Positions 35,957-45,988 are shown, counted from the stretch's first letter. The stretch: 64,000 nucleotides of DNA from Paenibacillus segetis (GCF_014639155.1 NZ_BMFT01000001.1:2356001-2420000), one strand, 5' to 3'. Made by a program: numbers and translations. The notes: a model not told the origin generated them from the sequence alone.

Positions 35957-37183
35957 ATGAAACTCGAACGAGAAATTACACCCACTGTAAAAGAAACACA
36001 GGCTCAGCCTGAAAGTAAATCCGTACCCAACTGGATCATGATGTTGCTAGCCGTATCCTGCGGTATTATTGTCGCCAATCTGTATTATGCGCAAACTCTT
36101 GTTGGGCCTATTAGCACGGCAATGGGTCTCTCCCCCGGATCAGCAGGCTTAATTGTGACTTTGACTCAGGTGGGTTATGTTTTGGGTTTGCTGTTTATCG
36201 TTCCGCTCAGTGATATTATTGAGAATCGACGTCTGACTGTTGCAGCATTAATTATGGTCGTTGGCGCATTGGTTGCGGCTACTTTAGCTCCCAATTCGCT
36301 GATATTTCTGACTGCGTCCCTATTGATCGGACTTGGATCAGTAGCCGCTCAAATTCTGGTGCCATATGCCACCTATCTAGCCTCTGAACATCAACGCGGT
36401 CGTGTTGTAGGCAATGTAATGAGTGGGTTGCTGCTGGGAATCATGTTTGCTCGGCCGCTTGCGAGCTTCATCACAGATCTTTGGGGTTGGCAGGCCGTGT
36501 TTACGCTATCGGCGGTTCTGATAACTCTTTTGACAATACTGTTGTCCCATGCGCTGCCCAAACGCAAACCTGTACCTACCATGAATTATGGGCAGTTATT
36601 AGGTTCATTAGCTACTCTTTTAAAAGCAACACCAATTTTACGCCGCCGGGCGATTTATCAGGCCTGTCTATTTGGGGCTTTCAGTCTTTTTTGGACAGTT
36701 GTTCCTTTACGGTTAGCCGGTCACTATCATTTGTCACAGCAAGGCATCGCTTTGTTTGCCCTCGCCGGTGTTGCTGGAGCTGTCGCCGCACCTATTGCCG
36801 GGAGATTGGCTGACAAAGGTTTGTCCCATTTGATGAGCGGTCTAGCCATCGCGATTGCATTACTGGCTTTTGTAGTGACATATATATTTCAAAGCACTTC
36901 AAACACAGCTCTCATCCTGCTCGTTCTTGTTGCCATTCTGCTAGATATGGGGGTATCAGGAAGTCTCGTACTTGGCCAACGCGCCATTTATTCACTGGGA
37001 AATGAAACGAGAGGCCGCCTAAACGGATTATTTATGGCCATTTTCTTCGTGGGAGGAGCCATTGGATCGTTCATAGGAGCGTGGTCTTACGCTTACGGGG
37101 GCTGGACTTTGACCGTATTGCTAGGAATGAGTCTGCCTATTCTGGCCATGTTGTACTATTTTACGGAGAAAAGAACGGCTTGA
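35957..37183 (+). CDS. MFS exporter (YdhP/arabinose-efflux type)
   Basis: This 408-residue transporter has about 12 membrane helices with an MFS motif-A variant between helices 2 and 3 (PLSDIIENRRL). The sequence start NWIMMLLAVSCGIIVANLYY is typical of the drug:H+ antiporter group that sits next to TetR repressors. An AGGAGG site precedes the ATG. It probably exports toxic compounds. Confidence 0.9.
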   Translation: MKLEREITPTVKETQAQPESKSVPNWIMMLLAVSCGIIVANLYYAQTLVGPISTAMGLSPGSAGLIVTLTQVGYVLGLLFIVPLSDIIENRRLTVAALIMVVGALVAATLAPNSLIFLTASLLIGLGSVAAQILVPYATYLASEHQRGRVVGNVMSGLLLGIMFARPLASFITDLWGWQAVFTLSAVLITLLTILLSHALPKRKPVPTMNYGQLLGSLATLLKATPILRRRAIYQACLFGAFSLFWTVVPLRLAGHYHLSQQGIALFALAGVAGAVAAPIAGRLADKGLSHLMSGLAIAIALLAFVVTYIFQSTSNTALILLVLVAILLDMGVSGSLVLGQRAIYSLGNETRGRLNGLFMAIFFVGGAIGSFIGAWSYAYGGWTLTVLLGMSLPILAMLYYFTEKRTA

Positions 37184-37241
37184 TTAATAGCTTCGCTGAG
37201 AAGAATGATTTGGCACAGTTGCTTTAATCTTAGAAAGGCAA

Positions 37242-37271
37242 AAAGACACTAACGAGGGGGTTAGTGTCTTT
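37242..37271. terminator. Bidirectional terminator between MFS and lipoprotein genes
   Basis: AAAGACACTAAC and GTTAGTGTCTTT form a perfect 12-bp stem with an A run before it and Ts after. The same stem occurs at 53074-53103. Confidence 0.8.
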
Positions 37272-37278
37272 AACATGA

Positions 37279-37908
37279 TCACGAGCTCAGTTCGGATTCA
37301 TATTTTTCAAGCTTTTCAAAAACCTCATCAACCCATTTTGGGTCATCCCATAATTTTGGATTATCAACTTTTCTAACCGCAGGATGACCTGTTGCAACAG
37401 TATCCACACCATCTTTGTTTCCAAAGTACAAATCAACAATTTTTAATGACTTGTTATCAGATTGCACTAACAGTTTGCAGCTCATTCCAGACCCTTGGTT
37501 CGAAAAAGTTAAACTTAGGTAGTAAAGATCTTCATCAAGTTGCTGATACTCTGCTTCCTTAAACTCATTTTCTAAACCGAAATTTACACCCATGCCACCT
37601 ATCAAATCTTGCTTTTGTTCTAATTCCAACATTTTATTTGTGAACTTAAGAAGATTCTCATTTAAGATGTAATGTTCAAATGATACTGTTTCTTGTTTCG
37701 CAACCGCTCCGGTATACAGGTTTACGAAAGCTTTTCCAAAGTTCATCATGGAATCGTAATCATCATCGCTGATCTGATCTTCTATACTTGCAATAGATTC
37801 TATCGGATTGTCTTTCAATTTTGCAATGTTTGAACTATCTTCCTTTTGTGAACAACCCACTAGGGCTAACAATACCAATATTACAAAACCAAACAGTAAT
37901 TTTTTCAT
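37279..37908 (-). CDS. Lipoprotein of unknown function
   Basis: This 209-residue protein has a signal sequence ending in a lipobox (ALVGC), so it should be anchored on the outer membrane face. I see no recognised domain; the rest is mixed alpha/beta and acidic. It lies downstream of an ABC-2 exporter on the same strand with a 65-base gap and may belong to that operon. Confidence 0.75.
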   Translation of the reverse strand: MKKLLFGFVILVLLALVGCSQKEDSSNIAKLKDNPIESIASIEDQISDDDYDSMMNFGKAFVNLYTGAVAKQETVSFEHYILNENLLKFTNKMLELEQKQDLIGGMGVNFGLENEFKEAEYQQLDEDLYYLSLTFSNQGSGMSCKLLVQSDNKSLKIVDLYFGNKDGVDTVATGHPAVRKVDNPKLWDDPKWVDEVFEKLEKYESELSS

Positions 37909-37973
37909 GGAAACTCCTTATAATACATTATGTTGGGGCGCTTATTCGAATCTCCTTGTGCTTGGCTAGTCTC

Positions 37974-38828
37974 TCATTTCTTTTTGCGTGTCATATTCAA
38001 AACAGCCAGCCCAAAACAGACAACCATTGTCACAATTAGCACAAGAATACTGATCCAAGCGGTTACCTTATAATCGCCAAAATAATAAGTTACCCCCATT
38101 GTTTTCTCGAATTCGATCAAAGTCTCTGCAGGCGCTCCCGAAAAGGCTTCAGAAAGGGGGACATCCATAATTACCTGCCTGAAAATGGCAACAGCATGTG
38201 ATACAGGGAATATTTTGATCACAAACTGAACAGCATCCGGTAAAGAACCAACGGGGACGTAAATACCTGTCATAAACCCGATCAGTGTACCGATGATCGT
38301 ACTTGCTGTAGCAAATGCATTATTGCTTTTAAAGAAGGATACTACCAAAAAGATGATGGCTGTATTTGCAAGGGTGCAAACCAAAATGAGCGCGACAACC
38401 TTACCCAATGCCACTGCAGACAGTATTTTTCCGCCGCTGACCACGATATATACTTCAATTAAAACAAGGGTAACAACACTCATGATACAACCGATCAGAA
38501 ACGCACTAATCATATATCCACCCGCGATGCTACTTCTCCTTACAGGCGAGGAATTAAAATCCTTGATCATTTTCTTTTCCCGATCACTCACCATTGTACC
38601 AAAGGCACCCATAGTTGTTGTTACGGATGTCACTGCCAACAGCCCTGCCATAATCCAACTGTCCATAAGAAAGCGAATATTCCCTATTTCCTTATATTCA
38701 CTCACCCAAACATCGCCTAGAAATAAGGCATATAAACCAATAATAATAAACACAGCAAGAAGCGAGAAGAATACGGTACTTTTATCTCTGAAGAAAAGGA
38801 GAAGATTTCGTTTAGCAAATCCAATCAT
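37974..38828 (-). CDS. ABC-2 type exporter permease
   Basis: This 284-residue protein has about six membrane helices and a cytoplasmic segment after helix 2 (REKKMIKDFNSSPVRR) typical of ABC-2 permeases of the daunorubicin/NodJ type. It overlaps the ATPase gene by 4 bases and is its membrane partner. The substrate is probably a drug or peptide. Confidence 0.9.
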   Translation of the reverse strand: MIGFAKRNLLLFFRDKSTVFFSLLAVFIIIGLYALFLGDVWVSEYKEIGNIRFLMDSWIMAGLLAVTSVTTTMGAFGTMVSDREKKMIKDFNSSPVRRSSIAGGYMISAFLIGCIMSVVTLVLIEVYIVVSGGKILSAVALGKVVALILVCTLANTAIIFLVVSFFKSNNAFATASTIIGTLIGFMTGIYVPVGSLPDAVQFVIKIFPVSHAVAIFRQVIMDVPLSEAFSGAPAETLIEFEKTMGVTYYFGDYKVTAWISILVLIVTMVVCFGLAVLNMTRKKK

Positions 38829-39739
38829 TGTCTAAGCTCCTTTCCTGTTATACCGATAAAAGCATCATCCATCGTTCCATTTAAAACTTCAAAACCTGTA
38901 ATATACGGTTTGCATTGTTCAAGAATCGGTAAAGCATCCAATGTGGATGGAATATTTATGGTTATTTTATCGACCTTTTGGGTAAATTCGATGTGGGAAT
39001 CTGTCAGGAATTCAGTCAAAGTCTGGGTATCTCCCGCAAATAGGTTTAATTGATCGCTGGCATACCTATTTTTCAATTCGGACGGTGTTCCCTTTGCCGC
39101 TATGCTACCATTGTCGATCACGACTACATAATCCGCATCAGCCGCTTCTTCCATATAATGTGTAGTAAGAAACACGGTCATGTTATTTTCTTTTTGCAGC
39201 TTTTTAATGATCTCCCACACATTTTTTCTCGTTTGCGGATCAAGCCCCGTTGTTGGTTCATCTAATATTAAAATGGCTGGTGTATGTACAAGTGCGCGCG
39301 CAATATCGGCACGGCGGCGTTGACCGCCTGATAGATTTCCGTAGGGACGCTTCAAGAACTCCATAACACCTGCTGCCTCTGCAGCTTTTCGCACAGCGTC
39401 TGCTAGCGTCGTTCCTTTCGCCCCATAAAAACCGCCCCTGATTTTCATATTTTCTTCAACTGTCAGTAAACTATCTAGCAATCCGTCTTGAAACACAGCA
39501 CCGATGACCGAGCGTATCTTATCATCGTCTTTGCCCAATTGGTATCCATCTATAATTATCGAGCCAGAGTCCGGTTGCAGAAATGTACAAATAATATCAA
39601 TGGTTGTGGACTTCCCTGCCCCATTTGGTCCTAAAAAAGCGAACATCTTCCCCCTTTCTACGTAAAAACTGATATCTTTAACTGCCTGCAGCTTGCCATA
39701 GGATTTGCTTAAGTTCGTCACTTCTATAATTGGCTTCAT
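38825..39739 (-). CDS. ABC-2 exporter ATP-binding protein (DrrA-like)
   Basis: This roughly 304-residue ATPase has Walker A GPNGAGKST, signature LSGGQRRR, Walker B ILILDEPTTGLD and a C-terminal DrrA-type domain ending TMDDAFIGITG. The ATG at 39739 with GAGG at 10 bases and a TTG two codons earlier (39745) are both possible starts. It drives the permease encoded by the overlapping downstream gene. Confidence 0.92.
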   Translation of the reverse strand: MKPIIEVTNLSKSYGKLQAVKDISFYVERGKMFAFLGPNGAGKSTTIDIICTFLQPDSGSIIIDGYQLGKDDDKIRSVIGAVFQDGLLDSLLTVEENMKIRGGFYGAKGTTLADAVRKAAEAAGVMEFLKRPYGNLSGGQRRRADIARALVHTPAILILDEPTTGLDPQTRKNVWEIIKKLQKENNMTVFLTTHYMEEAADADYVVVIDNGSIAAKGTPSELKNRYASDQLNLFAGDTQTLTEFLTDSHIEFTQKVDKITINIPSTLDALPILEQCKPYITGFEVLNGTMDDAFIGITGKELRQ

Positions 39740-39855
39740 GTTCAACTCACCTCACGTCCAATATATAACAACCCTTACAAAAACATTACTATGAAAAGAT
39801 ACAAAAAGTATATAGCTTTTATGGGATAAGAAAGCACTAACATGTGATCGAATAG

Positions 39856-39894
39856 AAAAAAAAGCTATCCTGATTTCAAGTCAGGATTAGCTTT
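39856..39894 (-). terminator. Terminator of the TetR/MFS/FtsX/ABC cluster
   Basis: AAAGCTA-TCCTGA pairs with TCAGGAT-TAGCTTT (about 13 bp), and eight Ts follow on the minus strand. The sequence is nearly the same as that at 34478-34514. Confidence 0.8.
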
Positions 39895-39926
39895 GTAAAA
39901 CAGTCATTATTTCATGGATAATGATG

Positions 39927-40655
39927 TTATGCCTTTGTTTTTAAATTTTTTAACCATTCATCCAGTTCTCTGTCGCGGTCTGCACCTACCGAGAATTCCT
40001 TAGAAGCAGCAATCTGACCATCTCTCATATAGAGTACTTTCCTTGCTTTGGCAGCGACACGCGGATCATGAGTAACGGTCATTATGGTCATTCCATCACG
40101 ATTCAAATCGTCCAGGATTGCCAACACCTGATCCGTAGCTTCGGAATTCAGCGCACCTGTCGGTTCATCTAAAAACAGGATTTTGGGATTATTAATCATT
40201 GCGCGGCAAATAGAAGCACGTTGTAACTGTCCGCCTGATACTTCTCGTATATCACGCGCTTCGATTCCTTCAATTTCCATCCTCTTCATGATTTTTGATG
40301 CACGTTTTCTTATGTTATCCGCCGATTCTTTTTTGGCCACAAGACCAGGCAGCGTTATATTATCAAAGACAGAAAGATTCTTTAACATCTGGGCATTCTG
40401 AAATACAAAACCCATTTTGTTTAATCGAAATCTAGCTAAATCCTCTTCCTGCATTTCGGATATGTTTGTACCGTCAAAATACACCCTGCCATCGCTAATG
40501 CTATCCATTCCACTAATACTATAGAGAAGCGTCGACTTACCTGAGCCGGATGGACCCATAACCGCAATGAATTCTCCTTTAGTGATTTCGAAAGAGATGT
40601 CATGTAAAATCTGTGTATCTTTAAATGACTTACTAATCTTCTCAACTTTTATCAT
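39927..40655 (-). CDS. ABC transporter ATP-binding protein (MacB/LolD type)
   Basis: This 242-residue ATPase has Walker A GPSGSGKST, signature VSGGQLQRA and Walker B ILFLDEPTGALN, as in the MacB/LolD/BceA group. It follows an FtsX-family permease gene by 13 bases and serves as its ATPase. The pair should handle a lipid, peptide or drug at the membrane rather than nutrient import. Confidence 0.93.
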   Translation of the reverse strand: MIKVEKISKSFKDTQILHDISFEITKGEFIAVMGPSGSGKSTLLYSISGMDSISDGRVYFDGTNISEMQEEDLARFRLNKMGFVFQNAQMLKNLSVFDNITLPGLVAKKESADNIRKRASKIMKRMEIEGIEARDIREVSGGQLQRASICRAMINNPKILFLDEPTGALNSEATDQVLAILDDLNRDGMTIMTVTHDPRVAAKARKVLYMRDGQIAASKEFSVGADRDRELDEWLKNLKTKA

Positions 40656-40668
40656 GGCTCTAAGCTCC

Positions 40669-42999
40669 CTATTCCATTATTTGATCTCTGATTGAAAAGC
40701 CTTTGACAACTCTGGTTCCTAGAATCACTGTAATGAAGACTACAAGCAACTGCGTTGCAGGGTAGACCAGATAGGCTGTTAATGGTTCAACTAACATCGT
40801 TATGTGGGATGCACCCATCGCTGAAAGCATCCATCCGAAAATAACCTCTCCCAAAGAGTTCGCGAGAATCGTCCCGACTATGATTGCTACAAATTGAATC
40901 GTAAGAATTCTAATTCCGAACTGTATCCTAATGTCACGATTGGAAAAACCAATCGCTTTCTTGATTGCGATGGCACTATGCTCCCTAGCCGTGATAAGCT
41001 GCAAGAACATTACGCTGATCAGCATAATTAACAGTAATGAAATCACGATAGCTGCACCTTCCACCAGGCTCATATTATCCTTAATGCCACCAAGTGTCTG
41101 TGACACGAACTCGCTGATTGGAGTTATTTTGATGTCTGTCAGAACGCTTCTCAATTCATCACTCTTTGTCTGAACCGTGACACCCTCTTTGACATTCAAA
41201 TAAATATAATAGACTTCGATATCATCTTCCTTAAAATCAATAGCGGCTTTGGCCGTCTTTCCACCATAAGTTATATCCTGATAAATGCCACTTACGATAA
41301 ACCTAAGTTCTTCTCCTTGATAAATCACAGTGAGGGAATCGCCAACTTCTTTTCCCAATTCCTTCGCATTCAGATATGATAGTGCAATTCCTTTATTATC
41401 CTCTGGGGCACTTCCCTTGAGATACTCCAATGGGAAGACAGATTCATCTCCATTTTGTACTCTAATGTATTCCCATTCCCCATCAGCATTCTGAATCTGT
41501 ACGTATCCATTTCGATAAACTGCATATTTTTCAATTTCGGAATCATTCTTCAGATAGGATAAGGCGGCCTCTTTTTGTTCCGTCAATTTCTCGTTGTATT
41601 GTATATCTATACGAATATCGCTTTGTCCTACCCCCATATACGTCATGAAAGACGGATGATCAATCGTATTCTTCATGTTCATCGGAACCAGAATCAAGAA
41701 CGACGAGAATACAAAAATGAAAAAGATAACAGAATATTCTTTCCATTTGCATTTCAATTCTCCAAAAGCAATCGTAAGATTGCGATGTTTTAACCCCGCC
41801 GAAGGTAATGAATAATGTCCCTCGTTCTTCATCTTCTCTTCCCCGCGCATTAGTTCCACAACCGTACTTTTCAGATTCTTGACAATGGTTCTGCGGCATC
41901 TGAACATGACGATTAGGCTAAGCAGGATGATTCCGATCATTGGAAATACCCATTTCATCCACTCCGTGGTACCCTCTCCGCAGTACATAATAACTGAGGA
42001 CGATAAGAAATCTCCGAACGGGATGGCGATCAGATAACCGATAACTCCCGCTACCAGTACAAGCATTATGTATTTCACCTGATATAACTTCTTGATTGCT
42101 TTTCCGGGAAATCCAATGGCTTTCATCTCTCCGATGGTGTAATGCTCTTCTGCCATGGTTGCCCGAATGATATAGGATAAACATAGAATAGCAATCATGA
42201 TTAATAGAAAGCTAATTGCGGTGATTATAAACGCTACCAAACCATAGGAAAAAGCATTCAGCATAGTTAGAAAGCTACCTGACAGACCAACACCGTTGGA
42301 TGGCATACCCGCATCCATGTAATCCTTCTCCAACACGGTTGTAGATGTTCCATCCTTTAATTGGAATTCAAACAAGTATTCCCATTCTCCCATGTGAAGA
42401 CTTAATTCATCTAGATCTGCCTGACTGATTAAGAATCGCTTTGAAGATGTGAGAGCAGCGTTCATCGCTGAATCGCGAATGATGGTTGATACAGTCAACT
42501 TTTTACTATAGTCACCTTCATGTAATGTGATCACATCTCCAGCCTGAATCCCAAGCTCTTCCGCATAATACACTGGCACTCCGATTTGCCCAGCCTGAAC
42601 AATCGCAACTTCATTATTCATATTAAGGAGGAAATCAAATCCCTCATTCTGAACAACGAATCCGTTATCCATTAAATACTTTTCAAATGTTTCACCTTGA
42701 TAACTAATATTTGCATTTCTGATATCCAGCATTTTTACGATTAACGAATCCTTAATATAATCATGGGTTGCTACAAAGTTCTTAAAGTCATCCTCATCAT
42801 ATGTTCCCTTATGCATCTGTAGATAATCGGTCGGTACCGCAAGTTCATTTAATCCATTCAGTGAAGATATCATGGTACCTGTTACTCTTAAGCCACCTGC
42901 CATAAAAATAGCCGAAAGGATCAGGAATACCGCTAAGGCAGTAGTGATAGCTTTGTTTCTTTTAAAATCCTTCCAACCAAGATTCAGTAATAGTTTCAT
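40669..42999 (-). CDS. FtsX-like ABC permease
   Basis: This 776-residue protein has an N-terminal helix, a large extracytoplasmic domain (about 40-240), three helices with an FtsX domain (about 250-390), a second extracytoplasmic domain and a C-terminal FtsX domain (about 640-770). This is the two-FtsX layout of MacB-like or YknZ/YtrF-like permeases. The start overlaps the MFS stop by 4 bases and the ATPase gene follows at once. Confidence 0.92.
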   Translation of the reverse strand: MKLLLNLGWKDFKRNKAITTALAVFLILSAIFMAGGLRVTGTMISSLNGLNELAVPTDYLQMHKGTYDEDDFKNFVATHDYIKDSLIVKMLDIRNANISYQGETFEKYLMDNGFVVQNEGFDFLLNMNNEVAIVQAGQIGVPVYYAEELGIQAGDVITLHEGDYSKKLTVSTIIRDSAMNAALTSSKRFLISQADLDELSLHMGEWEYLFEFQLKDGTSTTVLEKDYMDAGMPSNGVGLSGSFLTMLNAFSYGLVAFIITAISFLLIMIAILCLSYIIRATMAEEHYTIGEMKAIGFPGKAIKKLYQVKYIMLVLVAGVIGYLIAIPFGDFLSSSVIMYCGEGTTEWMKWVFPMIGIILLSLIVMFRCRRTIVKNLKSTVVELMRGEEKMKNEGHYSLPSAGLKHRNLTIAFGELKCKWKEYSVIFFIFVFSSFLILVPMNMKNTIDHPSFMTYMGVGQSDIRIDIQYNEKLTEQKEAALSYLKNDSEIEKYAVYRNGYVQIQNADGEWEYIRVQNGDESVFPLEYLKGSAPEDNKGIALSYLNAKELGKEVGDSLTVIYQGEELRFIVSGIYQDITYGGKTAKAAIDFKEDDIEVYYIYLNVKEGVTVQTKSDELRSVLTDIKITPISEFVSQTLGGIKDNMSLVEGAAIVISLLLIMLISVMFLQLITAREHSAIAIKKAIGFSNRDIRIQFGIRILTIQFVAIIVGTILANSLGEVIFGWMLSAMGASHITMLVEPLTAYLVYPATQLLVVFITVILGTRVVKGFSIRDQIME

Positions 43000-44267
43000 T
43001 CTCTATTTAGTCTCCTCTCCAACGTTTTAACACTTTTCAGTCTGGAAACAATGACTCCGACAATTGCCAGAAGGATTCCTGCAATCAAAATCAGAAGCGC
43101 AATTCCTCTGCCCTCTCCGATACCGATCACCTTTCCAATTTGTATCGCGAACAAACTGTCTCCCAACATAAGAGGTTCAAAAACATAATCAGAAAGGACT
43201 CCTGATAATATGTAAGCAACAATATACCCCAGCTGCGTAATAAAACTGATCATGCCAAAAGCACGACCTTGAACCTCATTGTCAAGATTCTTTCGTATCA
43301 GCACTTCTGCTCCAATCTGTATTGCAGGCATAAATACAAACATCATGAATCCGAACATGGCAATCAATACTAAATTCTCCTTAACTCCCATCAGCGCAAA
43401 AAAGATTCCACAGCCAAGCAAACCGAGAGAAAGCAATCTCACATAAGATTGTGTATTCTTCATCAAGCTGATTGCGATACTACCGGCCAACATGCCAAAT
43501 GCACAAACTGTGGTTAGAATACCGAGTTCTGTTTCACCTGCGAAAGCAAGTATTAGCGGCTTACTCAATATTTGTACGAATCCAAGGCAGAATACGACGA
43601 TGGTCATAATCACAATCAGTGCTACAATACCTCTTTTCCCACGTATTGCTGCGATTCCTTCCTTCATTTCACTACGTAAGCTCAGATGGGCATCTTCCCT
43701 GCGTTTCGATACCATTCCTTTCTTCACAGCGGCTATTATCAATACAGTTGTAAAGAATGTAAGCATATCGATAATGATCAGCGTGCTGATCGTCGTAATC
43801 TGCAACAAGAATCCCGCTATGACTGGAGAAATGATAAGTTTAGCACTGCTTGCGATTTGAACCATGCCGCCAGCCTTAGCAAAATCTTCTTCCGATAATA
43901 AATCCGTAATAGTCGCTTTAAATGCCGGTTCCATCAAAGCTGTAAAAATAGAGCTAACGCCTACACCAACACAGATGACTGCAATTGAAGGATTTCCGCT
44001 CATAACGGAGACAAGACATATAACCAACCCAAGACCGGACAACAATTCTCCTAGAATCATCATCAACCTTCTATCATAACGATCCGCCAAGACACCTCCC
44101 ACAGGAGCCAAAAGAATGGATGGGAGGAAGGCGCAAATACTGACAAGGGATGTTGCCGTAACTGAACCTGTTAGTGCCAATACATAGATGGCAATACCAA
44201 AGTCCGTTAATCCGCTACCAACACTTGATATCATCTGGCCAATCACCAGTAACCTAAACTTCTTCAT
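42996..44267 (-). CDS. MFS transporter (macrolide-efflux-like)
   Basis: This 423-residue protein has about 12 helices with the MFS A motif GGVLADRYDRR after helix 2, like the MefA/TetV group of exporters. ATG at 44267 has GGAAGG close upstream; a GTG two codons before is possible. It shares an operon with the FtsX permease and ATPase and lies behind a TetR operator-like palindrome, so the whole unit is probably a drug-resistance module. Confidence 0.9.
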   Translation of the reverse strand: MKKFRLLVIGQMISSVGSGLTDFGIAIYVLALTGSVTATSLVSICAFLPSILLAPVGGVLADRYDRRLMMILGELLSGLGLVICLVSVMSGNPSIAVICVGVGVSSIFTALMEPAFKATITDLLSEEDFAKAGGMVQIASSAKLIISPVIAGFLLQITTISTLIIIDMLTFFTTVLIIAAVKKGMVSKRREDAHLSLRSEMKEGIAAIRGKRGIVALIVIMTIVVFCLGFVQILSKPLILAFAGETELGILTTVCAFGMLAGSIAISLMKNTQSYVRLLSLGLLGCGIFFALMGVKENLVLIAMFGFMMFVFMPAIQIGAEVLIRKNLDNEVQGRAFGMISFITQLGYIVAYILSGVLSDYVFEPLMLGDSLFAIQIGKVIGIGEGRGIALLILIAGILLAIVGVIVSRLKSVKTLERRLNRE

Positions 44268-44298
44268 TGCCACCTTCCTTTAATCCTATGTTTTTGTC

Positions 44299-44311
44299 AC
44301 CGACCATCGGT
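44299..44311. promoter_or_regulatory. TetR operator upstream of the MFS/FtsX/ABC genes
   Basis: ACCGACCATCGGT is the same 13-base palindrome as at 45001-45013 with one base changed. It lies about 35 bases upstream of the MFS gene. Confidence 0.65.
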
Positions 44312-44351
44312 CGATAGAGGGTAAAAAAATTATATACGAATGTCCTTCCAT

Positions 44352-44984
44352 CTATGATAGTTGTCCAAACATCCGCATAAATTCTTGCAATTCTCCTTCT
44401 TTTGTTCCCAACATTCGTTCTGCATTACATAAAAACGCCTGTATTTTCCTAGGAAACTCCTCGTCTTTAAATTCCATAACATTACAATCAAACATCATAT
44501 GTCCCAACAGTAATATGGACTCTGTGCATTCTATCGGGTAATCCATATGGAAAATCCCCTGGTCAATACCTTCTAACACAGGCTCTTGCAAAATCGGTGT
44601 CATACGCTTAAGCATTGCCCTTACATATAAATGTTCCAGCTTTGCATTTTCGACCTTATGAATTTCTTCTTTTATCTCATCCGATCCTTCAAACTCCGGT
44701 GTCTGTGCCATGATTGCCATCATAATACGACTTACTAACGGAATAGATTTATCCTTTACAATCTTCTCTGCCCTCCTGGCTCCTTCTTCAACGATATCAA
44801 GAATGATGGCTTCCAGTACTTCTTCCTTAGAAGTAAAGTAATAATAAAAGGTGCCTTTTGCAATATCCACAATCTTTAGAATATCGTTAATAGAAGTCTG
44901 ATCATAACCTTTATTAACAAATAATTCACGCGCAGCAACTAAAATTTCTCGTCTTCGTACTTCTCCTTCTTTGACTGTTTTCAT
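44352..44984 (-). CDS. TetR family repressor of the efflux cluster
   Basis: This 210-residue regulator has a TetR HTH (about 10-55) with TSINDILKIVDIAKGTFYYYF. The ATG at 44984 has GGAG at 6 bases; a longer start at 44996 lacks one. It is the first gene of the efflux cluster. Matching palindromes before it and before the MFS gene suggest that it represses both. Confidence 0.92.
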   Translation of the reverse strand: MKTVKEGEVRRREILVAARELFVNKGYDQTSINDILKIVDIAKGTFYYYFTSKEEVLEAIILDIVEEGARRAEKIVKDKSIPLVSRIMMAIMAQTPEFEGSDEIKEEIHKVENAKLEHLYVRAMLKRMTPILQEPVLEGIDQGIFHMDYPIECTESILLLGHMMFDCNVMEFKDEEFPRKIQAFLCNAERMLGTKEGELQEFMRMFGQLS

Positions 44985-45000
44985 ATCATACTCCATTTCT

Positions 45001-45013
45001 ACCGACCGTCGGT
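45001..45013. promoter_or_regulatory. TetR operator upstream of the repressor gene
   Basis: ACCGAC-C-GTCGGT is a perfect palindrome, only 17 bases before the repressor start. Binding there should block its own transcription. Confidence 0.7.
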
Positions 45014-45175
45014 CTATACATCCATAATATACCTGTTAAAAGGAATGTCAAGATATTAAATTCACCGTAAACGGAAATTGGCCGTCACCTGGTTGTTTGT
45101 CAGGTAACCTGCACATGGTCACGCACAATATAGGAATCTCTCCCTCATCTCATAAATATAGTGTAGTAGAGAGGG

Positions 45176-45988
45176 ATGATGCACGTGGGTAACCTTAATG
45201 AACAAGCGCAATGGGCGATCTTTCTAGCTGCCATCTGTGAGCAGACCTATTCACAATTTTCAAATACAGATGGTTCATTCGTCGTTCCAGTGAATTATGA
45301 AATCTGTGATACAATTCAAGCGAAATCCATCAGTAATGTGTGGGAACCTTTTGGATTTATTCTACAATCACAACAAGACATTATTATAGCTTTTCGGGGA
45401 ACTAGTTCAACGACCAATTGGATATCTAACGTACTCGCCTCACAAAAGAGATTCAAATATATTAAGGTAGATTGCTTAACACATCGCGGCTTTACAGGCA
45501 TCTATTCGTCAGCTCGTAGTGAAATTATCTCCAGACTCTCTACTTTGTCTTCAGATAAGACATTATACGTTACAGGCCATAGTCTCGGGGGAGCGCTTGC
45601 TACCTTATGTGCTATTGATATTGCCGCCAATACCACCTTCAACTCGCCGAACTTGTTTACTTATGGTTCCCCACGTGTTGGCGATCCGGACTTTGCGAAT
45701 GCATTTAAGAAATATATTTGTAACAGCTACCGTATTGCCAATCCCTTTGACGTTGTACCCCATGCTCCTCCAACGATCTACAAGCTGCCTAAGCGAGAAA
45801 AAAAATTCTATTACAGTCATGTTCAGACCCTTTCGTCACTGCCATTCCAGAATGGGTCCGTGAGTGCTAATCATATTATCGGAAGCTATTTCACAGAGCT
45901 TGCTAAGCTAGAGCCGCAATTTACAGAACAATTATGTGCAACGAATCCTGGATTCTGTCCAGCCACTGAGTTGAAATCAGAAGAGTAG
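45176..45988 (+). CDS. Class 3 lipase family protein
   Basis: This 270-residue alpha/beta hydrolase has the nucleophile elbow VTGHSLGGALATL, the acidic residue in NPFDVVPHAPP and a C-terminal His in ANHIIGSYF. The order and the YGSPRVGD segment are those of class 3 (Rhizomucor-type) lipases. There is no signal peptide, so it is intracellular or exported by another route. Two adjacent ATG codons (45176 and 45179) are both possible starts. Confidence 0.9.
   Translation: MMHVGNLNEQAQWAIFLAAICEQTYSQFSNTDGSFVVPVNYEICDTIQAKSISNVWEPFGFILQSQQDIIIAFRGTSSTTNWISNVLASQKRFKYIKVDCLTHRGFTGIYSSARSEIISRLSTLSSDKTLYVTGHSLGGALATLCAIDIAANTTFNSPNLFTYGSPRVGDPDFANAFKKYICNSYRIANPFDVVPHAPPTIYKLPKREKKFYYSHVQTLSSLPFQNGSVSANHIIGSYFTELAKLEPQFTEQLCATNPGFCPATELKSEE

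Noticed and set aside
38293-38835. 180-codon plus-strand open frame
   Set aside because: It is antisense to the ABC-2 permease, whose reading has clear membrane helices and family motifs.
45070-45120. Imperfect hairpin upstream of the lipase gene
   Set aside because: CACCTGG/CAGGTAAC-type pairing is short and broken, and no regulator-site or riboswitch pattern is visible.
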